Part shown: positions 35,601-49,900 of the stretch, piece by piece
Numbering within the stretch: position 1 is the first letter of the stretch
Layout: each line of letters opens with the position of its first letter
Source of the DNA: Petrolisthes cinctipes
Lineage: Eukaryota > Arthropoda > Malacostraca > Decapoda > Porcellanidae
NCBI GenBank assembly: GCA_033782935.1
Contig: JAWQEG010000474.1
Location: 248,001 to 312,000 of the forward strand
Length of the DNA stretch: 64,000 nucleotides
Reading direction: 5' to 3'
Notes under the pieces: generated by a model
What the model was told of the DNA's origin: nothing
What the model saw: the letters and a program-made list of their open reading frames with translations, nothing else
The model's database searches: none
Made by a program: the position numbers and the translations under genes

Positions 35601-37918
35601 CGAATTTTCGGGTGTTTTGAGCCTGAATTTGAGATATAAGCGGGTACAGAAGATGCATGCACATATCGACTTTGGACACTTAAAATATCGATTTTCAGCA
35701 AGTTTTGGGCCTGTATTTTGAAAACATTCTAGCACTGAGTAGGCATGTACAGATCGCTTCTGGGACCCCAAAATATGGAGTTTTTGGGTGTTTTGGAACT
35801 GAATTTGAGATATCGACTTTGGGAACCTAAAATATCGATTTTTAGCATGTTTTGGGCCTATATTTTGAAAATATTCTAGCACTGAGTAGGCATGTACAGA
35901 TGGCTTCTGGGACCCCAAAATATCGAATTTTCGGGTATTTTTTTAGCCTGAATTTGAGATATAAACGGGTACAGATGATGCATGCACATAACGACTTTGG
36001 ACACTTAAAATATCGATTTTTAGCATGTTTTGGGCCTATATTTTGAAAATATTCTAGCACTGAGTAGGCATGTACAGATTGCTTCTGGGACCCAAAAATA
36101 TCGAATTTTCGGGTGTTTTGAGGTTATATTTGGGATATAAACGGGTACAGAAGATGCATTTACATATCGACTTTTGGGCACCTAAAAGATCGATTTTCAG
36201 CTTGTTTTGGGCCTGTATTTTGAAAATACTCTAACACGGAGTAGGCATGTACAGTTCGCTTCTGGGACCCCAAAATATCGAATTTTCGGGTGTTTTGGGC
36301 CTGAATTTGAGATATCGACTTTGGGGACCTAAAATATCGATTTTAGCATGTTTTGGGCCTATATATTGAAAATATTCTAGCACTGAGTAGGCATGTACAG
36401 ATCGCTTCTGGTAAACCAAAATATCGAATTTTCGGGTGTTTTGAGCCTGAATTTGAGATATAAACGGGTACAGAAGATGCATGCACATATCGACTTTTGG
36501 GCGACTAAAATATCGATTTTGAGCATGTTTTGTTTCTGTATCTTGAAAACATTCTAACTAGGAGTAGGGATGTACAGATCGCTTCTGGGACCCAAAAATA
36601 CCGAATTTTCGGGTGTTTTGAGCCTGAATTTGAGATATAAGCGGGTACAGAAGATGCATGCACATATCGACTTTGGACACTTAAAATATCGATTTTCAGC
36701 AAGTTTTGGGCCTCTATTTTGAAAACATTCTAGCACTGAGTAGGCATGTACAGATCGCTTCTGGGACCCCAAAATATGGAGTTTTTGGGTGTTTTGGACC
36801 TGAATTTGAGATATCGACTTTGGGAACCTAAAATATCGATTTTTAGCATGTTTTGGGCCTATATTTTGAAAAAATTCTAGCACTGAGTAGGCATGTACAG
36901 ATCGCTTCTGGGACCCCAAAATATCGAATTTTCGGGTGTTTTGAGCCTGAATTTGAGATATCAACGGGTACAGAAGATGCATACACATATCGACTTTTGG
37001 GCACCTAAGAAATCGATTTTCAGTATGTTTTGGGACTGTATTTTGAAAATACTCTAACACGGAGTAGGCATGTACAGTTTGCTTCTGGGACCCCAAAATA
37101 TCGAATTTTAGGGTGTTTTGGGCCTGAATTTGAGATATCGACTTTGGGTACCTAAAATATCGATTTTTAGCATGTTTTGGGCCTATATTTTGAAAATATT
37201 CTAGCACTGAGTAGGCATGTACAGATTGCTTCTGGGACCCAAAAATATCGAATTTTCGGGTGTTTTGAGGTTATATTTGGGATATAAACGGGTACAGAAG
37301 ATGCATTTACATATCGACTTTTGGGCACTTAAAAGATCGATTTTCAGTATGTTTTGAGCCGGTATTTTGAAAATACTCTAACACGGAGTTGGCATGTACA
37401 GTTCGCTTCTGGGACCCCAAAATATCGAATTTTCGGGTGTTTTGGGCCTGAATTTGAGATATCGACTTTGGGGACCTAAAATATCGATTTTTAGCATGTT
37501 TTGGGCCTATATTTTGAAAATATTCTAGCACTGAGTAGGCATGTACAGATCGCTTCCGGTACCCCAAAATATCGAATTTTCGGGTGTTTTGAGCCTGAAT
37601 TTGAGATATAAACGGGTACAGAAGATGCATGCACATAACGACTTTTGGGGGACTAAAATATCGATTTTGAGCATGTTTTGGGTCTGTATCTTGAAAACAT
37701 TCTAACTAGGAGTAGGGATGTACAGATCGCTTCTGGGACCCAAAAATACCGAATTTTCGGGTGTTTTGAGCCTGAATTTGAGATATAAGCGGGTACAGAA
37801 GATGCATGCACATATCGACTTTGGACACTTAAAATATCGATTTTCAGCATGTTTTGGGCCTGTATTTTGAAAACATTCTAGCACTGAGTAGGCATGTACA
37901 AATCGCTTCTGGGACCCC
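32620..37918 (+). repeat. Two tandem copies of a 2649-bp satellite higher-order unit
   Basis: Copy 1 is about 32620-35269 and copy 2 about 35270-37918. Rare variants recur exactly 2649 bases apart: gatggcttctggg (33251, 35900), the run gtatttttttagcc (33287, 35936), ttttgtttctgtatc (33881, 36530) and tgaaaaaattctagc (34218, 36867). I saw no mismatch in the parts I compared, so the duplication is very young. A single related block exists in the left array at about 4.4-6.8 kb. Confidence 0.85.
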
Positions 37919-40900
37919 AAAATATGGAGTTTTTGGGTGTTTTGGACCTGAATTTGAGATATCGACTTTGGGAACCTAAAATATCGATTTTTAGCATGTT
38001 TTGGGCCTATATATTGAAAATATTCTAGCACTGAGTAGGCATGTACAGATCGCTTCTGGGACCCCAAAATATCGAATTTTCGGGTGTTTGGAGCCTGAAT
38101 TTGAGATATAAACGGGTACAGAAGATGCTTGCACATATCGACTTTTGGGCACCTAAAAGATCGATTTTCAGTTTGTTTTGGGCCTGTATTTTGAAAATAC
38201 TCTAACACGGAGGAGGCATTTACAGTTCGCTTCTGGGACCCCAAAATATCGAATATTATGGTGTTTTGGGCCTGAATTTGAGATATCGACTTTGGGCACC
38301 TAAAATATTGATTTTTAGCATGTTTTGGGCCTATATTTTGAAAATATTCTAGCACTAAGTAGGCATGTACAGATCATTTCTGGGACCCCAAAATATCGAA
38401 TTTTCGGGTTTTTTGAGCCTGAATTCGAGATATATACGGGTACAGATGATGCATTTACATATCGACTTTTGGGCACCTAAAAGATCAATTTTCAGTATGT
38501 TTTGAGCCTGTATTTTGAAAATATTCTAACATGGAGTAGGCATGTACAGTTCGCTTCTGGGACCCCAAAATATCGAATATTCGGGTGTTTTGGGCCTGAA
38601 TTTGAGATATCGACTTTGGGGACCTAAAATATCGATTTTTAGCATGTTTTGGGCCTATATTTTGAAAATATTCTAGCACTGAGTAGGCATGTACAGATCG
38701 CTTCCGGGACCCCAAAATATGGAGTTTTTGGGTGTTTTGGACCTGAATTTGAGATATCGACTTTGGGAACCTAAAATATCGATTTTTAGCATGTTTTGGG
38801 CCTATATTTTGAAAATATTCTAGCACTGAGTAGGCATGTACAGATCGCTTCTGGTACCCCAAAATATCGAATTTTCGGGTGTTTTGAGCCTGAATTTGAG
38901 ATATAAACGGGTACAGAATATGCATACACATAACGACTTTTGGGGGACTAAAATATCGATTTTGAGCATGTTTTGGGTCTGTATCTTGAAAACATTCTAA
39001 CTAGGAGTAGGGATGTACAGATCGCTTCTGGGACCCAAAAATACCTAATTTTCGGGTGTTTGGAGCCTGAATTTGAGATATAAACGGGTACAGAAGATGC
39101 TTGCACATATCGACTTTTGGGCACCTAAAAGATCGATTTTCAGTTTGTTTTGGGCCTGTATTTTGAAAATACTCTAACACGGAGGAGGCATTTACAGTTC
39201 GCTTCTGGGACCCCAAAATATCGAATATTAGGGTGTTTTGGGCCTGAATTTGAGATATCGACTTTGGGCACCTAAAATATTGATTTTTAGCATGTTTTGG
39301 GCCTATATTTTGAAAATATTCTAGCACTAAGTAGGCATGTACAGATCATTTCTGGGACCCCAAAATATCGAATTTTCGGGTATTTTGAGCCTGAATTCGA
39401 GATATAAACGGGTACAGATGATGCATGCACATTACGACTTTGGACACTTAAAATATCGATTTTTAGCATGTTTTGAGCCTATATTTTGAAAAAAATCTAA
39501 CACTGAGTAGGCATGTACAGATCGCTTCTAGGACCCAAAAATATCGAATTTTCGGGTGTTTTGAGGTTAAATTTGGGATATAAACGGGTACAGAAGATGC
39601 ATTTACATATCGACTTTTGGGCACCTAAAAGATCAATTTTCAGTATGTTTTGAGCCTGTATTTTGAAAATACTCTAACATGGAGTAGGCATGTACAGTTC
39701 GCTTCTGGGACCCCAAAATATCGAATATTCGGGTGTTTTGGGCCTGAATTTGAGATATCGACTTTGGGGACCTAAAATATCGATTTTTAGCATGTTTTGG
39801 GCCTATATTTTGAAAATATTCTAACACTGAGTAGGCATGTACAGATCGCTTCCGGGACCCCAAAATATGGAGTTTTTGGGTGTTTTGGACCTGAATTTGA
39901 GATATCGACTTTGGGAACCTAAAATATCGATTTTTAGCATGTTTTGGGCCTATATTTTGAAAATATTCTAGCACTGAGTAGGCATGTACAGATCGCTTCT
40001 GGGACCCCAAAATATCGAATTTTCGGGTGTTTTGAGCCTGAATTTGAGATATCAACGGGTACAGAAGATGCATATACATATCGACTTTTGGGCACCTAAG
40101 AGATCGATTTTCAGTATGTTTTGGGACTGTATTTTGAAAATACTCTAACACGGAGTAGGCATGTACAGTTTGCTTCTGGGACCCCAAAATATCGAATTTT
40201 AGGGTGTTTTGGGCCTGAATATGAGATATCGACTTTGGGTACCTAAAATATCGATTTTTAGCATGTTTTGGGCCTATATTTTGAAAATATTCTAGCACTG
40301 AGTAGGCATGTACAGATTGCTTCTGGGACCCAAAAATATCGAATTTTCGGGTGTTTTGAGGTTATATTTGGGATATAAACGGGTACAGAAGATGCATTTA
40401 CATATCGACTTTTGGGCACTTAAAAGATCGATTTTCAGTATGTTTTGAGCCTGTATTTTGAAAATACTCTAACACGGAGTAGGCATGTACAGTTCGCTTC
40501 TGGGACCCCAAAATATCGAATTTTCGGGTGTTTTGGGCCTGAATTTGAGATATCGACTTTGGGGACCTAAAATATCGATTTTTAGCATGTTTTGGGCCTA
40601 TATATTGAAAATATTCTAGCACTGAGTAGGCATGTACAGATCGCTTCTGGTACCCCAAAATATCGAATTTTCGGGTGTTTTGAGCCTGAATTTGAGATAT
40701 AAACGGGTACAGAAGATGCATGCACATAACGACTTTTGGGCGACTAAAATATCGATTTTGAGCATGTTTTGGGTCTGTATCTTGAAAACATTCTAACTAG
40801 GAGTAGGGATGTACAGATCGCTTCTGGGACCCAAAAATACCGAATTTTCGGGTGTTTTGAGCCTGAATTTGAGATATAAGCGGGTACAGAAGATGCATGC

Positions 40901-43900
40901 ACATATCGACTTTTGGGCACTTAAAAGATCGATTTTCAGTATGTTTTGAGCCTGTATTTTGAAAATACTCTAACACGGAGTAGGCATGTACAGTTCGCTT
41001 CTGGGACCCCAAAATATCGAATTTTCGGGTGTTTTGGGCCTGAATTTGAGATATCGACTTTGGGGACCTAAAATATCGATTTTTAGCATGTTTTGGGCCT
41101 ATATATTGAAAATATTCTAGCACTGAGTAGGCATGTACAGATCGCTTCTGGTACCCCAAAATATCGAATTTTCGGGTGTTTTGAGCCTGAATTTGAGATA
41201 TAAACGGGTACAGAAGATGCATGCACATAACGACTTTTGGGCGACTAAAATATCGATTTTGAGCATGTTTTGGGTCTGTATCTTGAAAACATTCTAACTA
41301 GGAGTAGGGATGTACAGATCGCTTCTGGGACCCAAAAATACCGAATTTTTGGGTGTTTTGAGCCTGAATTTGAGATATAAGCGGGTACAGAAGATGCATG
41401 CACATATCGACTTTGGACACTTAAAATATCGATTTTCAGCATGTTTTGGGCCTGTATTTTGAAAACATTCTAGCACTGAGTAGGCATGTACAAATCGCTT
41501 CTGGGACCCCAAAATATGGAGTTTTTGGGTGTTTTGGACCTGAATTTGAGATATCGACTTTGGGAACCTAAAATATCGATTTTTAGCATGTTTTGGGCCT
41601 ATATTTTGAAAATATTCTAGCATTGAGTAGGCATGTACAGATCACTTCTGGGACCCCAAAATATCGAATTTTCGGGTGTTTGGAGCCTGAATTTGAGATA
41701 TAAACGGGTACAGAAGATGCTTGCACATATCGACTTTTGGGCACCTAAAAGATCGATTTTCAGTATGTTTTGGGCCTGTATTTTGAAAATACTCTAACAC
41801 GGAGGAGGCATTTACAGTTCGCTTCTGGGACCCCAAAATATCGAATATTAGGGTGTTTTGGGCCTGAATTTGAGATATCGACTTTGGGCACCTAAAATAT
41901 TGATTTTTAGCATGTTTTGGGCCTATATTTTGAAAATATTCTAGCACTAAGTAGGCATGTACAGATCATTTCTAGGACCCCAAAATATCGAATTTTCTGG
42001 TATTTTGAGCCTGAATTCGAGATATAAACGGGTACAGATGATGCATGCACATTACGACTTTGGACACTTAAAATATCGATTTTAAGCATGTTTTGAGCCT
42101 ATATTTTGAAAAAAATCTAACACTGAGTAGGCATGTACAGATCGCTTCTAGGACCCAAAAATATCGAATTTTCGGGTGTTTTGAGGTTAAATTTGGGATA
42201 TAAACGGGTACAGAAGATGCATTTACATATCGACTTTTGGGCACCTAAAAGATCGATTTTCAGAATGTTTTGAGCCTGTATTTTGAAAATACTCTAACAT
42301 GGAGTAGGCATGTACAGTTCGCTTCTGGGACCCCAAAATATCGAATATTCGGGTGTTTTGGGCCTGAATTTGAGATATCGACTTTGGGGACCTAAAATAT
42401 CGATTTTTAGCATGTTTTGGGCCTATATTTTGAAAATATTCTAGCACTGAGTAGGCATGTACAGATCGCTTCCGGGACCCCAAAATATCGAATTTTCGGG
42501 TGTTTTGAGCCTGAATTTGAGATATAAACGGGTACAGAAGATGCATGCACATATCGACTTTTGGGCACCTAAAATATCGATTTTGAGCATGTTTTGGGTC
42601 TGTATCTTGAAAACATTCTAACTAGGAGTAGGGATGTACAGATCGCTTCTGGTACCCAAAAATACCGAATTTTCGGGTGTTTTGAGCCTGAATTTGAGAT
42701 ATAAGCGGGTACAGAAGATGCATGCACATATCGACTTTGGACACTTAAAATATCGATTTTCAGCATGTTTTGGGCCTGTATTTTGAAAACGTTCTAGCAC
42801 TGAGTAGGCATGTACAGATCGCTTCTGGGACCCCAAAAAATAGAGTTTTTGGGTGTTTTGGACCTGAATTTGAGATATCGACTTTGGGCACCTAAAATAT
42901 CGATTTTTAGCATGTTTTGGGCCTATATTCTGAAAATATTCTTGCACTGAGTAGGGATGTACAGATCGCTTCTGGGACACAAAAATATCGAATTTTCGGG
43001 TGTTTTGAGCTTGAATTTGAGATATAAACGGGTACATAAGATGCATGCACATATCGATTTGGACACTTAAAATATCGATTTTTAGCATGTTTTGAGCCTA
43101 TATTTTGAAAACATTCTAGCAATCTCTAGACATGTACAGACCGCTTCTGGGACCCAAAATTATCGAATTTTCGGGTGTTTTGAGGTTGAATTTGAGATAT
43201 AAACGAGTGCAGAAGATGCATACACATGTTCTATTTGGGTACCTAAATTTTCGATTTTTAGCATGTTTTGGGCCTGTATCTGAGTAGGCATGTACAGATC
43301 GCTTCTGGGACCCCAAAATATCGAATTTTTTGGTGTTTGGAGCCTGAATTTGAGATATAAACGGGTACAGAAGATGCATGCACATATCGACTTTTGGGCA
43401 CCTAAGAGATCGATTTTCAGTATGTTTTGGGCCTGTATTTTGAAAAATACTCTAACACGGAGTAGGCATGTACAGTTCGCTTCTAGGACTCCAAAATATC
43501 AAATTTTAGGGTGTTTTGGGCCTGAATTTGAGATATCGACTTTGGGCACCTAAAATATCGATTTTTATCATGTTTTGGGCCTATATTTTGAAAATATTCT
43601 AGCACTGAGTAGGCATGTACAGATTGCTTCTGGGACCCAAAAATATCGAATTTTCGGGTGTTTTGAGGTTATATTTGGGATATAAACGGGTACAGAAGAT
43701 GCATTTACATATCGACTTTTGGGCACTTAAAAGATCGATTTTCAGTATGTTTTGAGCCTGTATTTTGAAAATACTCTAACACGGAGTAGGCATGTACAGT
43801 TCGCTTCTGGGACCCCAAAATATCGAATTTTCGGGTGTTTTGGGCCTGAATTTGAGATATCGACTTTGGGGACCTAAAATATCGATTTTTAGCATGTTTT

Positions 43901-46900
43901 GGGCCTATATATTGAAAATATTCTAGCACTGAGTAGGCATGTACAGATCGCTTCTGGTACCCCAAAATATCGAATTTTCGGATGTTTTGAGCCTGAATTT
44001 GAGATATAAACGGGTACAGAAGATGCATGCACATAACGACTTTTGGGCGACTAAAATATCGATTTTGAGCATGTTTTGGGTCTGTATCTTGAAAACATTC
44101 TAACTAGGAGTAGGGATGTACAGATCGCTTCTGGGACCCAAAAATACCGAATTTTCGGGTGTTTTGAGCCTGAATTTGAGATATAAGCGGGTACAGAAGA
44201 TGCATGCACATATCGACTTTTGGGCACTTAAAAGATCGATTTTCAGTATGTTTTGAGCCTGTATTTTGAAAATACTCTAACACGGAGTAGGCATGTACAG
44301 TTCGCTTCTGGGACCCCAAAATATCGAATTTTCGGGTGTTTTGGGCCTGAATTTGAGATATCGACTTTGGGGACCTAAAATATCGATTTTTAGCATGTTT
44401 TGGGCCTATATATTGAAAATATTCTAGCACTGAGTAGGCATGTACAGATCGCTTCTGGTACCCCAAAATATCGAATTTTCGGGTGTTTTGAGCCTGAATT
44501 TGAGATATAAACGGGTACAGAAGATGCATGCACATAACGACTTTTGGGCGTCTAAAATATCGATTTTGAGCATGTTTTGGGTCTGTATCTTGAAAACATT
44601 CTAACTAGGAGTAGGGATGTACAGATCGCTTCTGGGACCCAAAAATACCGAATTTTTGGGTGTTTTGAGCCTGAATTTGAGATATAAGCGGGTACAGAAG
44701 ATGCATGCACATATCGACTTTGGACACTTAAAATATCGATTTTCAGCATGTTTTGGGCCTGTATTTTGAAAACATTCTAGCACTGAGTAGGCATGTACAA
44801 ATCGCTTCTGGGACCCCAAAATATGGAGTTTTTGGGTGTTTTGGACCTGAATTTGAGATATCGACTTTGGGAACCTAAAATATCGATTTTTAGCATGTTT
44901 TGGGCCTATATTTTGAAAATATTCTAGCATTGAGTAGGCATGTACAGATCACTTCTGGGACCCCAAAATATCGAATTTTCGGGTGTTTGGAGCCTGAATT
45001 TGAGATATAAACGGGTACAGAAGATGCTTGCACATATCGACTTTAGGGCACCTAAAAGATCGATTTTCAGTATGTTTTGGGCCTGTATTTTGAAAATACT
45101 CTAACACGGAGGAGGCATTTACAGTTCGCTTCTGGGACCCCAAAATATCGAATATTAGGGTGTTTTGGGCCTGAATTTGAGATATCGACTTTGGGCACCT
45201 AAAATATTGATTTTTAGCATGTTTTGGGCCTATATTTTGAAAATATTCTAGCACTAAGTAGGCATGTACAGATCATTTCTAGGACCCCAAAATATCGAAT
45301 TTTCTGGTATTTTGAGCCTGAATTCGAGATATAAACGGGTACAGAAGATGCATGCACATATCGACTTTTGGGCACCTAAAATATCGATTTTGAGCATGTT
45401 TTGGGTCTGTATCTTGAAAACATTCTAACTAGGAGTAGGGATGTACAGATCGCTTCTGGTACCCAAAAATACCGAATTTTCGGGTGTTTTGAGCCTGAAT
45501 TTGAGATATAAGCGGGTACAGAAGATGCATGCACATATCGACTTTGGACACTTAAAATATCGATTTTCAGCATGTTTTGGGCCTGTATTCTGAAAACGTT
45601 CTAGCACTGAGTAGGCATGTACAGATCGCTTCTGGGACCCCAAAAAATAGAGTTTTTGGGTGTTTTGGACCTGAATTTGAGATATCGACTTTGGGCACCT
45701 AAAATATCGATTTTTAGCATGTTTTGGGCCTATATTCTGAAAATATTCTAGCACTGAGTAGGGATGTACAGATCGCTTCTGGGACCCCAAAATATCGAAT
45801 TTTCGGGTGTTTTGAGCCTGAATTTGAGATATAAACGGGTACAGAAGATGCATGCACATATCGACTTTTGGGCACCTAAAAGATCGATTTTCAGTATGTT
45901 TTAGGCCTGTATTTTGAAAATACTCTAACACGGAGTAGGCATGTATAGTTCGCTTCTGGGACCCCAAAATATCGAATTTTCGGGTGTTTTGGGCCTGAAT
46001 TTGAGATATCGACTTTGGGGACTTAAAATAATGATTTTTAGCATATTTTGGGCCTATATTTTGAAAATATTCTAGCACTAAGTAGGCATGTACACATCAT
46101 TTCTGGGACCCCAAAATATCGAATTTTCGGGTATTTTCAGCCTGAATTCGAGATATAAACGGGTACAGATGATGCATGCACATAACGACTTTGGACACTT
46201 AAAATATCGATTTTTAGCATGTTTTGGGCCTATATTTTGAAAATATTCTAGCACTGAGTAGGGATGTACAGATCGCTTCTGGGACCCAAAAATATCGAAT
46301 TTTCGGGTGTTTTGAGCCTGAATTTGAGATATAAACGGGTACATAAGATGCATGCACATATCGACTTGGACACTTAAAATATCGATTTTTAGCATGTTTT
46401 GAGCCTATATTTTGAAAAAATTCTAGCACTGAGTAGGCATGTACAGATCGCTTCTGGGACCCAAAAATATCGAATTTTAGGGTGTTTTGTTCCTGAATTT
46501 GAGATATCGACTTTGGGCACCTAAAATATCGATATTTAGCATGTTTTGGGCCTATATTTTGAAAATATTCTAGCACTAAGTAGGCATGTACAGATCGCTT
46601 CTGGGACCCCAAAATATCGAATTTTCGGGTGTTTTGGGCCTGAATTTGAAATATCGACTTTGGGCACCTAAAATATCGATTTTTAGCATGTTTTGGGCCT
46701 ATATTTTGAAAATATTCTAGCACTGAGTAGGCATGTACAGATCGCTTCTGGGACCCCAAAATATCGAATTTTCAGGTGTTTTGAGCCTGAATTTGAGATA
46801 TAAACGGGTACAGAAGATGCATGCACATATCGACTTTTGGGCACCTAAAATATCGATTTTGAGCATGTTTTGGGTCTGTATCTTGAAAACATTCTAACTT

Positions 46901-49900
46901 GGAGTAGGGATGTACAGATAGCTTCTAGGACCCAAAAATACCAAATTTTCGGGTGTTTTGAGCCTGAATTGGAGATATAAACGGGTACAGAAGATGCATG
47001 CACATATTGACTTTGGGCACCTAAAATATCGATTTTCAGCATGTTTTGGGCCTGTATTTTGAAAATACTCTAACTAGGGGTAGGCATGTACAGATCGCTT
47101 CTGGGACCCAAAAATATCGAATTTTCGGGTGTTTTGAGCATGAATTTGAGATATAAACGGGTACAGAAGATGCATGCACATATCGACTTTGGACACTTAA
47201 AATATCGATTTTTAGCATGTTTTGAGGCTATATTTTGAAAACATTCTAGCACTGACTAGACATGTACAGATCGCTTCTGGGACAAAAAATTATCGAATTT
47301 TCTGGCGTTTTGAGGTTGAATTTGAGATATAAACGAGTGCAGAAGATGCATACACATGTTCAATTTGGGTACCTAAAATATCGATTTTAAGCATGTTTTG
47401 GGCCTGCATCTGAGTAGGCATGTACAGATCGCTTCTGGGACCCCAAAATATCAAATTTTCGGGTGTTTGGAGCCTGAATTTGAGATAAAAACGGGTACAG
47501 AAGATGCATGCACATATCGACTTTTGGGCACCTAAAAGATCGATTTTCAGTATGCTTTGGGCCTGTATTTTGAAAATACTCTAACACGGAGTAGGCATGT
47601 ACAGTTCGCTTCTGGGACCCCAAAATATCGAATTTTAGGGTGTTTTGGGCCTGAATTTGAGATATCGACTTTGGGCACCTAAAATATCGATTTTTAGCAT
47701 GTTTTGGGCCTATATTTTGAAAATATTCTAGCACTAAGTAGGCATGTACAGATCACTTCTGGGACCCCAAAATATCGAATTTTTGTGTGTTTTGAGCCTG
47801 AATTTGAGATACAAACGGGTACAGATGATACATGCACATATCGACTTTGGACACTAAAAATATCGATTTTTAGCATGTTTTGAGCCTTTATTTTGAAAAA
47901 ATTCTAGCACTGAGTAGGCATGTACAGATCGCTTCTGGGACCCAAAAATATCGAATTTTTGGGTGTTTTGAGGTTAAATTTGGGATATAAACGGGTACAG
48001 ATGATGCATGCACATATCGACTTTGGACACTTAAAATATCGATTTTTAGCATGTTTTGAGCCTATATATTGAAAACATTCTAGCACTGACTAGATATGTA
48101 CAGATCGCTTCTGGGACCCAAAATTATCAAATTTTCGGGTGTTTTGAGGTGGAATTTGGGATATAAACGGGTGCTGAAGATGCATACACATGTTGACTTT
48201 GGTCACCTAAAATATCGGCTTTCAGCTTGTTTTGGGCCTGTATTTTGAAAATACTCTAACACGGAGTAAGCAATTACAGATCGCTTCTGGGACCCCAAAA
48301 TATCGAATTTTAGGGTGTTTAGAGCCTGAATTTGAGATATAAACGGGTACAGAATATGCATGCACATATCGACTTTGGACACTTAAAATATCGATTTTTA
48401 GCATGTTTTGAGCCTATATATTGAAAACATTCTAGCACTGACTAGATATGTACAGATCGCTTCTGGGACCCAAAATTATCAAATTTTCGGGTGTTTTGAG
48501 GTGGAATTTGAGATATAAACGAGTGCAGAAGATGCATACACATGTTGACTTTGGGCACCTAAATTATCGATTTTCAGCATGTTTTGGGCTTGCATCTGAG
48601 TAGGCATGTACAGATCGCTTCTGGGACCCAAAAATATCGAATTTTCGGGTGTTTGGAGCCTGAATTTGAGATATAAACGGGTACAGAAGATGCATGCACA
48701 TATCGACTTTTGGGCACCTAAAAGATCGATTTTCAGTATGTTTTGGGCCTGTATTTTGAAAATACTCTAACACGGAGTAGTCATGTACAGTTCGCTTCTG
48801 GGACCCCAAAATATCGAGTTTTTGGGTGTTTTGGACCTGAATTTGAGATATCGACTTTGGGGACCTAAAATATCGATTTTTAGAATGTTTTGGGCCTATA
48901 TTTTGAAAATATTCTAGCACTGAGTAGGCATGTACAGATCGCTTCTGGGACCCTAAAATATCAAATTTTCGGGTGTTTTGAGCCTGAATTTGAAATATAA
49001 ACGGGAACAGAAGATGCATGCACATATCGACTTTTGGGCACCTAAAATATCGATTTTGAGCATGTTTTGGGTCTGTATCTTGAAAAGATTTTAACTAGGC
49101 GTAGGGATGTACAGATCGCTTCTGGGACCCAAAAATACCGAATTTTCGGGTGTTTTGAGCCTGAATTTGAGATATAAACGGGTACAGAAGATGCATGCAC
49201 ATATCGACTTTGGACACTTAAAATATCGATTTTAAGCATGTTTTGGGCCTGTATTTTGAAAACAATCTAGCACTGAGTAGGCATGTACAGATCGGTTCTG
49301 GGACCCCAAAATATCGAGTTTTTGGGTGTTTTGGACCTGAATTTGAGATATCGACTTTGGGGACCTAAAATATCGATTTTTAGCATGTTTTGGGCCGATA
49401 TTTTGAAAATATTCTAGCACTAAGTAGGCATGTACAGATCGCTTCTGGGACCCCAAAATATCGAATTTTCGGGTGTTTTGGGCCTGAATTTGAAATATCG
49501 ACTTTGAGCACCTGAAATATCGATTTTTAGCATGTTTTGGGCCTATATTTTGAAAATATTCTAGCTCTGAGTAGTCATGTACAGATCACTTCTGGGACCC
49601 CAAAATATCGTATTTTCGGGTGTTTTGAGCCAGAACTTGAGATATAAACGGGTACAGAAGATGCATGCACATATCGACTTTGGACACTTAAAATATCGAT
49701 TTTTAGCATGTTTTGAGGCTATATTTTGAAAAAATTCTAGCACTGACTAGACATGTACAGATCGCTTCTGGGACAAAAAATTATCGAATTTTATGGCGTT
49801 TTGAGGTTGAATTTGAGATATAAACGAGTGCAGAAGATGCATACACATGTTCAATTTGGGTACCTAAAATATCGATTTTAAGCATGTTTTGGGCCTGCAT

